Shown in pieces: positions 33,965-41,213 of a stretch of DNA of 46,524 nucleotides; the first letter of the stretch is position 1, and each line of letters opens with the position of its first letter. The position numbers and the translations under genes are program-made. Below the pieces are notes generated by a model. The model was not told the DNA's origin and did not search any database. It saw only the letters and a program-made list of their open reading frames with translations. The stretch comes from Erysipelotrichaceae bacterium (lineage in GTDB: Bacteria > Bacillota_I > Bacilli_A > Erysipelotrichales > Coprobacillaceae). The stretch is taken from contig JAJQFG010000052.1 of the NCBI GenBank assembly GCA_021201315.1, forward strand, positions 1 to 46,524, read 5' to 3'.

Positions 33965-34910
33965 AGAAAGAAAATATGTTTATTTATTATATTACATATT
34001 TTTATTGATATTTTGGATTGTGTTTTATTTATACGAAATCAATATTTCAATTATACTTTATGCAACATTGCTGGTATTAGGTATATTAGTGATATATTTT
34101 GTATGGGATTTTTATCATTATCATCAAAAAGAAAAACAATTACAATATATCTTAAAACTCAATGATACTACTCAACTGCCTGATACAACACTGCCAATGG
34201 AACAACTTTATCAAGAAATTATCCAACAAATTAATATGCTCAATCAAACACTTATTAGTAATCAAAACAAACACTATCAAGATCAAATAGATTACTATAC
34301 ACTTTGGATTCATCAAATTAAGATGCCTATATCAGCATTAAGACTACTCATTCAAACTGATAATAACAATGAAATGATGCTACAATTACTACGTATTGAA
34401 CAATATGTTGATATGGTTTTATATTATTTAAAAAGTGATCATATGGCTTCTGATTTATCCATTAAACATTTAAACTTATCACTAGTTATTAATGATATTA
34501 TTAAGAAAAATGCAACTTTCTTTATTCAAAAGAAAATACAATTAAAATTAGAACCCATAGATTTAGAAATACTATCAGATGAAAAATGGATATCGTTTGT
34601 GATTGAACAAATCTTAAGCAATGCTTTAAAATATACCAAACAAGGATATATACATATTTATGTCAAAGATGAAGTACTATATATTGAAGATAGTGGAATA
34701 GGGATTAAGGAAGAAGATTTACCAAGAGTTTTTGAAAAGGGATATACAGGCTATAATGGAAGATTAGATAAAAAAGCGAGTGGTATAGGATTATATTTAT
34801 GTAAGAAGATTATTGATGAGTTAGGTTTAGCTATTTCTATTGAATCAATGATTGGTAAAAGAACAACTGTGATGATTGATTTTCATATAAATAATCTTAA
34901 AGTAGAGTAA
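33948..34910 (+). CDS. Intramembrane-sensing histidine kinase (BceS-like)
   Basis: Seen: 320 residues with two N-terminal membrane helices (about 10-28 and 33-53) and almost no extracytoplasmic loop, so it cannot sense a ligand outside on its own. The H-box is LWIHQIKMPISAL (HQIKMP for the usual HEIKTP). ATP-binding boxes are N (ILSNALKYTKQG), G1 (EDSGIGI), F (VFEKGYTG) and G2 (ASGIGLYLCKKI). Family knowledge: BceS-type kinases are driven by their ABC transporter partner. The gene overlaps the response regulator. ATG 33948 or 33951 are both possible starts; neither has a clear ribosome site, so coupling is likely. Confidence 0.92.
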   Translation: MMNYLRERKYVYLLYYIFLLIFWIVFYLYEINISIILYATLLVLGILVIYFVWDFYHYHQKEKQLQYILKLNDTTQLPDTTLPMEQLYQEIIQQINMLNQTLISNQNKHYQDQIDYYTLWIHQIKMPISALRLLIQTDNNNEMMLQLLRIEQYVDMVLYYLKSDHMASDLSIKHLNLSLVINDIIKKNATFFIQKKIQLKLEPIDLEILSDEKWISFVIEQILSNALKYTKQGYIHIYVKDEVLYIEDSGIGIKEEDLPRVFEKGYTGYNGRLDKKASGIGLYLCKKIIDELGLAISIESMIGKRTTVMIDFHINNLKVE

Positions 34911-34931
34911 TCTTTCATATTTGTAAGAAAT

Positions 34932-34978
34932 AAAGAGAAATTGTAAGATGATTCGATGGCTCATATTTCTCTTTTTTT
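34932..34978 (+). terminator. Terminator-like hairpin between kinase and ABC genes
   Basis: 10-bp stem AAAGAGAAAT/ATTTCTCTTT enclosing 23 bases, followed by seven T. Two TTGTAAGA-like repeats lie near its left arm. It may limit readthrough so that the transporter genes depend on another promoter or on antitermination. Confidence 0.6.
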
Positions 34979-35008
34979 GTATCATCAATAGTGTCAGGAG
35001 GGATGAAT

Positions 35009-35770
35009 ATGACATTATTAGAAGTTAAAAATTTAAAGAAGATTTATGCAACACGTATGTCTTCACAACAAGTAAAAGCATTATCACATGTTACATTTTC
35101 GATTGAAGAAGGTGAATATGTAGCTATTATGGGTGAATCTGGCAGTGGTAAAACAACATTATTGAATATTTTAGCAGCTTTAGATAAACCAACCAGTGGT
35201 GAAGTATTATTGGATGGTCAGGATATGACACAAATTAGTGATAAAAAGATATCTCAGTTTAGAAGAGAAAATCTGGGTTTTGTGTTTCAGGATTTCAATT
35301 TATTAGATACATTTTCTAATAAAGATAATATTCTGTTACCATTAGTATTATCAAAAGAACCTTATCCTTATATGAACCAAAAAATCAAGGACTTAGCCCC
35401 AAAACTGGGCATTGAAAACATCCTAGAACAATATCCATATGAAATATCTGGTGGCCAAAAACAACGCATTGCGGTTGCTAGAGCACTCATAACACATCCA
35501 AAATTATTATTAGCAGATGAACCAACAGGTGCCTTGGATTCTGCATCTTCTACTCAATTACTAGACATATTTAAGCAAATGAATCAGGAAGGTCAAACTA
35601 TTTTGATGGTTACTCATAGTGTCAATGCTGCAAGTTATGCTAAACGTGTGATGTTTATTAAAGATGGTACAATTTTTCATCAAATTTATAAAGGTAGTCA
35701 AACAAATGAGCAAATGTACCAAAGTATTTCTGATACTTTAACCTTATTGGCTAGTAGAAAGGATGTCTAA
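35009..35770 (+). CDS. ABC transporter ATP-binding protein (BceA-like)
   Basis: Seen: about 253 residues. Walker A is GESGSGKTTLLN (about 38-49), the Q-loop FVFQDFNLL, the signature EISGGQKQRIAVARAL, Walker B LLLADEPTGALDS and the H-loop MVTHS. The last strands match the MacB/BceA subgroup. Family knowledge: powers peptide-antibiotic resistance with a FtsX-like permease and signals flux to the kinase. Start: GTG 34991 and ATG 35003 overlap or touch the AGGAGGG ribosome site, so the ATG at 35009 (MTLLEVKN) is chosen. It is followed by the permease with 1 base between. Confidence 0.94.
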   Translation: MTLLEVKNLKKIYATRMSSQQVKALSHVTFSIEEGEYVAIMGESGSGKTTLLNILAALDKPTSGEVLLDGQDMTQISDKKISQFRRENLGFVFQDFNLLDTFSNKDNILLPLVLSKEPYPYMNQKIKDLAPKLGIENILEQYPYEISGGQKQRIAVARALITHPKLLLADEPTGALDSASSTQLLDIFKQMNQEGQTILMVTHSVNAASYAKRVMFIKDGTIFHQIYKGSQTNEQMYQSISDTLTLLASRKDV

Positions 35771-35771
35771 G

Positions 35772-37805
35772 ATGAAATTCTATTTTAAACTTGCATTATC
35801 TAATATTCAAAAAAATAGACAAATTTATGTTCCTTATATCTTAACATCTGCTTTTATGGTTATGATGTATTATTTGATGTATAGCTTATCTAATGATCAA
35901 GCCCTTGATGCAATGAAAGCTGGAGGAACTACAACACAACTTATTTTAGATTATGGAGTATATGTTGTAGGTATATTTTCTATTATATTTTTGTTTTATA
36001 TGAATAGTTTTATCTTAAAACGTCGACAAAAAGAATTCGCTTTGTACAATATTTTAGGTATGGAAAAGTATCATGTGATGTTTGTGTTATTATTTGAATC
36101 ATTGTTGGTTATGATAGCTTCCATTGTTTTAGGAGTTATTTATGGGCTATTATTTAATCGTTTGATCTTTTTGATATTTATAAAACTGGTGCATTTTTCT
36201 ACAGATTTTACGTTAAATTTTGATGTCTCTAATGTTTTAAATACATGTTTGATATTTATACCATTATTTTTATTGGCTTATTTGTTTAATGCCTTACTGA
36301 TTAGACTATCTCATCCTATAGAACTATTAAGAGGTGGACAAACAGGAGAAAAGGAACCAAAAGTTAAATGGTTGATACTTATTATTGGTATTATTACTTT
36401 ATCAGCTGGTTATATTTTAGCCCAAACAATTGAAGATCCAGGTATAGCAATTGCGATATTTTTTGGTGCTGTTATTTTGGTTATGATTGGAACATATTGT
36501 TTGTTTACATCAGGATCAATAGCACTATTGAAATTCTTAAAAAATAATCGTCATTATTACTATCAAACAAAACACTTTGTTTCAATTTCGCAATTATTAT
36601 ATCGTATGAAACAAAATGCAGTAGGACTAGCTTCCATTTGCTTGTTATGTACATGTATATTAGTCATATTTTCAAGTACTGTTACACTTTATTTAGGTAT
36701 TGAAGAGACAGTAACAGCCTTTAGTGATAGTAGTTATAGTGCTACTTTTCAGGATATTGGTGTCGATGAACATGATTTTGATGAAAGTGATATGCATGTA
36801 TTATATAGTCAAATTGAACAATTGTTAGTGGATAATCAAATTGACTATAAGATGATTAATATACCTATTTATGGAAATGCTACTTTAGCAACTTCTTCCA
36901 ACAAAGTTGTTGATTATTATAATTCTTTAACTGATTCCATAACTGTCACGACTTATTTTATGACACTAGATGATTATAATCAAACTTATCATGAATACAT
37001 CACATTAAAAGATAATGAAATATTGATTAGTTCCAATTATTTAGATAACTACGATACATTAGCATTTGGACAAGATGAATTAGAATACTTTGTCAAATCA
37101 ACCTTTAATCAAGAACACTTATTACCAATAAAAAATGAAAACTATGGCACCAATGATGATGCTTTATGGCTTATTTTTAAAGATGAAAATCAAATACAAA
37201 AAGTGTCATTATCACTTTATTATAACGATACGATTCAAGAAGAAGCAGCTTATAATTTGGATAGTACAAAATACTTTTTATTCATTGATTATGATAAAAG
37301 CAATGATGATATATATCCTTTAATTGATAATATAATCGATAAATATGCCTCTCAATATGATCATTTGTATTATAGTTATGATTCTCAAGGTGCAGTTAGA
37401 GGTCTTCTTCAAGAAGTTTATGGTTCAGTATTATTTTTAGGCGTATTTTTAGGTATTTTATTCTTATTAGCAGCTATTATCATAATGTATTACAAACAAT
37501 TATCAGAAGGCTATGAAGATAAACATCGTTATGAGATTATGCAAAATGTTGGTATGAGTCTACAAGAAGTGAAACAATGTATCTCTTCACAAGTATTGAT
37601 TTTCTTCTTTTTACCTTTAGTAGTAGCGATGATTCATATGGCTTTTGCTTTTAGGATGATTAAGCTAATGTTCCAATATCTAGTAGTGACATCAACTTCT
37701 ACAATGCTTTGTTATACATTGATAGTTGCTATTATTTTAATCATTATTTATGCTGTTATTTATAATTTAACTGCTAGAACTTATTATAAAATTGTAAAGC
37801 AATAA
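35772..37805 (+). CDS. FtsX-like ABC permease (BceB-like)
   Basis: Seen: about 677 residues and ten likely membrane helices. FtsX-type blocks are at the start (FKLALSNIQKNRQIYVPYIL, RRQKEFALYNILGMEKYHVM) and at the end (HRYEIMQNVGMSLQEVKQ). A large, acidic, Tyr-rich extracellular domain (about 315-535) lies between the seventh and eighth helix, as in BceB. Family knowledge: that domain binds bacitracin-like or lantibiotic peptides or their lipid targets and sets specificity. The ATG at 35772 has AAAGGA 8 bases before it; ATG 35763 lies in that site. The gene is the last of the module, and a strong unrelated promoter starts 26 bases after it. Confidence 0.92.
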   Translation: MKFYFKLALSNIQKNRQIYVPYILTSAFMVMMYYLMYSLSNDQALDAMKAGGTTTQLILDYGVYVVGIFSIIFLFYMNSFILKRRQKEFALYNILGMEKYHVMFVLLFESLLVMIASIVLGVIYGLLFNRLIFLIFIKLVHFSTDFTLNFDVSNVLNTCLIFIPLFLLAYLFNALLIRLSHPIELLRGGQTGEKEPKVKWLILIIGIITLSAGYILAQTIEDPGIAIAIFFGAVILVMIGTYCLFTSGSIALLKFLKNNRHYYYQTKHFVSISQLLYRMKQNAVGLASICLLCTCILVIFSSTVTLYLGIEETVTAFSDSSYSATFQDIGVDEHDFDESDMHVLYSQIEQLLVDNQIDYKMINIPIYGNATLATSSNKVVDYYNSLTDSITVTTYFMTLDDYNQTYHEYITLKDNEILISSNYLDNYDTLAFGQDELEYFVKSTFNQEHLLPIKNENYGTNDDALWLIFKDENQIQKVSLSLYYNDTIQEEAAYNLDSTKYFLFIDYDKSNDDIYPLIDNIIDKYASQYDHLYYSYDSQGAVRGLLQEVYGSVLFLGVFLGILFLLAAIIIMYYKQLSEGYEDKHRYEIMQNVGMSLQEVKQCISSQVLIFFFLPLVVAMIHMAFAFRMIKLMFQYLVVTSTSTMLCYTLIVAIILIIIYAVIYNLTARTYYKIVKQ

Positions 37806-37830
37806 GTTTATATAAATTGACAATCACTGC

Positions 37831-37859
37831 TTGACGTTTACTAAACATTTTGATAAAAT
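37831..37859 (+). promoter_or_regulatory. Strong orphan promoter after the Bce module
   Basis: TTGACG (37831-37836), 17-base spacer, TAAAAT (37854-37859); predicted start near 37866. It points into a region without a clear gene. Confidence 0.7.
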
Positions 37860-37865
37860 TTTACT

Positions 37866-38201
37866 TAAATAAAGGGCATTTTTGTCTTTTATTGTTATAA
37901 CAATTTGTTGATCAAATTTGTTGATTCTCCTTTTATAAGAGGGCTTGCCTCTATTTTCGACTCCTCTTTAATAGCCTTTTTGGCTATGTAACTTGCCTCG
38001 CATCAAGTTACTAAGGTGCTTAATGCATCTTCTCCCCATTAAAATTAATTTATTCTTTTCGATATTTGGACAAAACGGGAATACAATGACTATAGATATA
38101 AGTCGTCAAGAAAAAGATTGAAAGGTTATAAAGAATAATCTTTGTCAAATGATTAAACAAAATGTTATAAAGAAAACGTAGCTTGGAGGGCTACGTTTTT
38201 G
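37866..38201 (+). ncRNA. Candidate structured noncoding RNA or degenerate repeat element
   Basis: A near-consensus promoter and a strong terminator bracket about 335 bases with no convincing gene. Four hairpins stand in a row: AGAGG/CCTCT (37938-37952), ATAGCC/GGCTAT (37971-37987), GTAACTTG/CAAGTTAC (37988-38011) and AAGGTGC/GCATCTT (38013-38031). It does not look like RNase P RNA, tmRNA, SRP RNA or 6S RNA by their conserved sequences. The plus-strand frame beginning at 37915 reads smoothly (VDSPFIRGLASIFDSSL) but meets a stop at 37987, so a decayed gene or repeat is an alternative. A 23-codon minus-strand frame (MGRRCIKHLSNLMRG...) is also present. Confidence 0.4.
38173..38201. terminator. 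Terminator at the end of the orphan element, shared with marR
   Basis: Perfect 10-bp stem AAAACGTAGC/GCTACGTTTT with a 7-base loop. T run on the plus strand; minus-strand arm ends TTTTCTTTAT, so it can also stop the marR transcript. Confidence 0.82.
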
Positions 38202-38204
38202 TTG

Positions 38205-38633
38205 TTAAAATATTTGATCTTTTTCTATTTGTACAATTTTCTTTTGTAAGCGAAGGTATTCTTTAGCATCTTCTTCTCCTAGTGCTTCAAAGAAATGTGC
38301 TACATAAGTGAGTATTTTTTTTAAAGCTGCTTCTATTTCTTCTTGGCCTTTTTCAGTGATATTGATAATTGTTTGCCTAGAATCATTAGGGTCATTTTGA
38401 CGGATGATAAACTGTTTGGCCTCTAAATGATTTAAGATAACAGCAACCCTTGCAGTTGTAGCTGACATAGCTTTACTTAAATCTTTTGGATAAGCTACAC
38501 CATTATATTTATGTAAATATAAAAGTACAAACAGTTCACCTTTCATCATTTTGACTGTTTCACGTTCTATACGAATCGATTGGGACGCACTTCTTAAATC
38601 AATAAATTCTTTAGCAAGTGTCATGTAATCCAT
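38205..38633 (-). CDS. MarR family transcriptional regulator
   Basis: Seen: 142 residues with a winged helix: GELFVLLYLHKYNGVAYPKDLSKAMSATTARVAVILNHLEAKQFI (helix-turn-helix about 45-85) and the wing RQNDPNDSRQTIINITEKGQE with the typical DxR. Family knowledge: MarR dimers repress adjacent genes and release on ligand or oxidation. It is divergent from an aldo/keto reductase with overlapping control region, which is the probable target. The protein has no cysteine, so thiol oxidation is not its signal. RBS GGAGATG upstream. Confidence 0.9.
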   Translation of the reverse strand: MDYMTLAKEFIDLRSASQSIRIERETVKMMKGELFVLLYLHKYNGVAYPKDLSKAMSATTARVAVILNHLEAKQFIIRQNDPNDSRQTIINITEKGQEEIEAALKKILTYVAHFFEALGEEDAKEYLRLQKKIVQIEKDQIF

Positions 38634-38664
38634 ATTTTTTCATCTCCATCCCTTGGTTTTAATG

Positions 38665-38694
38665 ATTATAAAACAATTTTTTCATATTTGTCAA
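38665..38694 (-). promoter_or_regulatory. Promoter of marR
   Basis: Minus strand TTGACA (38694-38689), 18-base spacer, TATAAT (38670-38665). Confidence 0.72.
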
Positions 38695-38733
38695 GTGTTT
38701 GAAAAATCCTGAAAAAATTGTTGTGATTCAAAT

Positions 38734-38743
38734 ATGATATCAT
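38734..38743. promoter_or_regulatory. Palindrome between divergent marR and reductase promoters
   Basis: ATGATATCAT is a perfect 10-bp palindrome located 9 bases before the reductase -35 and upstream of the marR -35. It is a possible MarR operator, but the site is short and AT-rich DNA gives such palindromes by chance. Confidence 0.3.
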
Positions 38744-38751
38744 TTTCATTA

Positions 38752-38780
38752 TTGACGAATGATAAATAACCTTATAAAAT
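38752..38780 (+). promoter_or_regulatory. Promoter of the aldo/keto reductase operon
   Basis: TTGACG (38752-38757), 17-base spacer, TAAAAT (38775-38780). Confidence 0.75.
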
Positions 38781-38801
38781 ATATTCGAAGGAGGGCAAAG
38801 T

Positions 38802-39923
38802 ATGTCAAAAAAATTGGGATTTGGTTTAATGCGTTTACCATTAAAAGATGAAAATGATGCTGGCAATATTGATTTTGAAGAATTGAATAAAATGGTGGAT
38901 ACATTTTTAGAAAGAGGTTTTACATATTTTGATACAGCGTGGATGTATTGTAAATTCAAGAGTGAAGAAGCTGTAAAGACTTGTCTTGTTGATAGACATC
39001 CTAGAGATAGTTTTACATTAACGACAAAGTTACATCATGGTTTTATTAAAACTAAAGAAGATCGTGATAAGATATTTAATGAACAAATGAAGAAAACTGG
39101 CGTAGATTATTTTGATTATTATTTTATTCATGATATTAATTCTCATAGTATTGAAGTTTATGAGAAATTGGATTGTTTTAATTGGTTGTTACAAAAGAAA
39201 GCAGAAGGATTGGTTAAACATATTGGTTTTTCATTTCATGATGGACCTGAGTTATTGGATAAAGTTTTAAGTGAACATCCTGAATTTGAAGTTGTGCAAC
39301 TTCAAATCAATTATTTGGATTGGAATAGTGCAGGTGTTCAATCAAGAAAATGTTATGAAGTAGCATGCAAATACAATAAACCTGTGATTGTTATGGAACC
39401 TGTTAAAGGTGGTACTTTAGCTCAAATTCCAGAAACTGTGGAAAATAAAATGAAAGCATATAATCCTGATGCTTCTATCCCATCTTGGGCTATTCGTTTT
39501 GTGGCTAGTTTAGATAATGTTAAGCTTGTTTTAAGTGGTATGAGTAATTACGATCAATTATTGGATAATACTTCTTATATGCAAGATTTTAAACCTTTAA
39601 ATGATGAAGAATATAAGCTTATTGATGAAGCTGTAGAAGCTATAAATGCCAATATTACAGTACCATGTACAGGATGTTCTTATTGCACAGAAGGTTGTCC
39701 AATGAATATTAATATTCCTAAATATTTCTCATTATATAATGCAGATCTACAAGAAGTAGAAACAAAAGGCTGGACACCTCAAGGTGAATACTATGCTAAT
39801 TTAACTAAAACATTTGGTAAAGCTAGCGATTGTATTCAATGCGGTCAATGTGAAGGTGTATGTCCACAACATTTGACGATTATTGATTACTTGCAGGATG
39901 TTGCTGCTCATTTTGAAGGATAG
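38802..39923 (+). CDS. Aldo/keto reductase with C-terminal two-cluster ferredoxin domain
   Basis: Seen: 373 residues. The AKR barrel has GFGLMRLPL at the start, FDTAWMY with the catalytic Tyr (about 48), TTKLHH (Lys) and YFIHDIN with the His. The C-terminal region (about 285-365) has two 4Fe-4S motifs, CTGCSYCTEGCP and CIQCGQCEGVCP. Family knowledge: this ferredoxin-fused AKR group is common in anaerobes, and its substrates are mostly unknown. Inference: an electron-transfer step links the clusters to the NAD(P)H reaction. It is divergent from marR and probably regulated by it. RBS GGAGGG; the next gene begins 2 bases after the stop. Confidence 0.9.
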   Translation: MSKKLGFGLMRLPLKDENDAGNIDFEELNKMVDTFLERGFTYFDTAWMYCKFKSEEAVKTCLVDRHPRDSFTLTTKLHHGFIKTKEDRDKIFNEQMKKTGVDYFDYYFIHDINSHSIEVYEKLDCFNWLLQKKAEGLVKHIGFSFHDGPELLDKVLSEHPEFEVVQLQINYLDWNSAGVQSRKCYEVACKYNKPVIVMEPVKGGTLAQIPETVENKMKAYNPDASIPSWAIRFVASLDNVKLVLSGMSNYDQLLDNTSYMQDFKPLNDEEYKLIDEAVEAINANITVPCTGCSYCTEGCPMNINIPKYFSLYNADLQEVETKGWTPQGEYYANLTKTFGKASDCIQCGQCEGVCPQHLTIIDYLQDVAAHFEG

Positions 39924-39925
39924 GT

Positions 39926-40471
39926 ATGTTAGAGTCTATTTTAAATAGTGTAACTTCATCAATGATTATTCTTATTGATGGTCGTTGTTTATCAGGTAAA
40001 ACTGTTTTAGCAGCACAATTGGCTGATAAGTTGGATTGTGATGTGATTCATATGGATGATTTTTATTTACCTATTGATAAAAGAAGTGAAAATTGGACAA
40101 ATGAAATAGCTGGTAATATAGATAAGGATAGATTTCAAAAAGAAATTATTCAACCACTTATGAATCATCAAGATTACATATATCAAAGCTTTTCATGTGC
40201 CTCACAACAACTCAATAAACCAATAAAAATATCTTACAAACCTATAACTATCATAGAAGGATCATATAGTTTCTATCTTTTTAGAAATGAAAACGTTGAT
40301 TTAAAAATCTTATTAGACGTTGATAAGGATAAACAAATAGAACGCATTCTTACAAGAAATCCACATTCATTAGAAAACTTTCAAAATATATGGATTCCTT
40401 TAGAAGAATATTATTATCAAAACTTCAATATGCAATATGATCAATATTATGATACAACAAAAATGTTTTAA
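39926..40471 (+). CDS. Uridine kinase-like P-loop kinase
   Basis: Seen: 181 residues with Walker A GRCLSGKTVLAAQL (about 19-32), HMDDFYLPIDKRSENW (substrate/Asp region typical of uridine kinases) and IIEGSYSFYL. A lid segment is seen at RILTRNPHS. It is slightly shorter than Udk (about 205) and lacks the usual GGS loop in Walker A, having GRCLSG instead. Family knowledge: such proteins phosphorylate nucleosides, pantothenate or other small alcohols; the substrate cannot be chosen. It follows the reductase by 2 bases and ends at a terminator, so the two are one operon. Confidence 0.78.
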   Translation: MLESILNSVTSSMIILIDGRCLSGKTVLAAQLADKLDCDVIHMDDFYLPIDKRSENWTNEIAGNIDKDRFQKEIIQPLMNHQDYIYQSFSCASQQLNKPIKISYKPITIIEGSYSFYLFRNENVDLKILLDVDKDKQIERILTRNPHSLENFQNIWIPLEEYYYQNFNMQYDQYYDTTKMF

Positions 40472-40494
40472 AAAAGCAGGAATTCCTGCTTTTT
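40471..40494. terminator. Bidirectional terminator between kinase and tetR-family genes
   Basis: Perfect 10-bp stem AAAAAGCAGG/CCTGCTTTTT, loop AATT; the genes converge here. Confidence 0.88.
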
Positions 40495-41044
40495 AAAATG
40501 TATTCTTATAAATTTGACGAAAACATAACATTGTAAATTCTTTAACATCATAATCACAATCATGGTTGATCCAATGATTCACTAAACCCAGATGCCCATA
40601 GACCATATATATCCTATTATATTCTTCTTCTTTGGTAGTTGTCGGATAAATTTGTGGTGGGAAAAAGCCCTCTGCTATTGTATCGTGACAACGAAGTTGA
40701 AATCTAGCATCACCATAAGGTCCTAATAAAACTTTGGCAGTATCCTTATTTTCTTTTAAATAATTAAATATTTTTAACATGATAGGATGAGGTTCATTAA
40801 GATAATGAGCATTGGGTGGATAGGTGAAATATTGTGAAGTAATAGCACGTAAATTATTGAAAAAATCATCTTCAATTTCCTGTAGTACAGAAAATATAGA
40901 ATCATAGTATAAATAAAAAGTACTTCGGCTTATATGCAAAGCTTGAGTGACCTGGGTAACTTTAATAGCATAGACATTTTTGTTCTTCATTTGCTCTAAT
41001 AATTCATTTTGAATGGCTTTTCTAGTGTCTTTCATATACATCAT
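40493..41044 (-). CDS. TetR family transcriptional regulator
   Basis: Seen: 183 residues with an N-terminal TetR helix-turn-helix (KVTQVTQALHISRSTFYLYY, about 28-47) and a divergent all-helical ligand domain (TetR_C-like, with FNYLKENKDTAKVLLGPYGD, a pattern seen in the AcrR/DhaS-type group). Family knowledge: a repressor released by a small ligand. It is divergent from the thiolase-ACP-acyl kinase operon and is its probable regulator; the ligand could be an acyl-CoA or acyl-ACP-derived compound, which is inference. Start uncertain: ATG 41044, 41041 or 41035 are all close to an AGAAAGA ribosome site. Confidence 0.88.
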   Translation of the reverse strand: MMYMKDTRKAIQNELLEQMKNKNVYAIKVTQVTQALHISRSTFYLYYDSIFSVLQEIEDDFFNNLRAITSQYFTYPPNAHYLNEPHPIMLKIFNYLKENKDTAKVLLGPYGDARFQLRCHDTIAEGFFPPQIYPTTTKEEEYNRIYMVYGHLGLVNHWINHDCDYDVKEFTMLCFRQIYKNTF

Positions 41045-41093
41045 TCTTTCTTTTTCTTATTATATCTAATAATTATTTTGAAAAATAGGCTAA

Positions 41094-41127
41094 AATAGAC
41101 AGTTTTTATTAAACTGTCTATTTTTTT
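41094..41127 (+). terminator. Terminator-like hairpin in the leader of the thiolase operon
   Basis: Perfect 12-bp stem AATAGACAGTTT/AAACTGTCTATT with loop TTATT, then a T run to 41127. It sits between the divergent tetR gene and the operon, where no plus-strand gene needs ending. It may be an attenuator or a palindromic operator. Confidence 0.6.
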
Positions 41128-41180
41128 ATCAACGTTTATATTCAGGGTGTACTGTTAAAAAATGGTAAACAATGAGAAAA

Positions 41181-41194
41181 TGTAAGCGGTTATA
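41181..41194 (+). promoter_or_regulatory. Possible catabolite-control (cre) box upstream of the thiolase operon
   Basis: TGTAAGCGGTTATA matches 12 of 14 positions of the CcpA cre consensus TGWAARCGYTWWCA and lies 20 bases before the thiolase start. This suggests carbon control of the operon. Two mismatches and its AT-rich flanks keep confidence low. Confidence 0.4.
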
Positions 41195-41213
41195 AAAAAG
41201 AAAGGAGAAAATT

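Noticed and set aside
37866-38201. Orphan element as RNase P RNA, tmRNA, 6S RNA or SRP RNA
   Set aside because: None of the conserved sequences of these RNAs is visible; the hairpin layout does not match.
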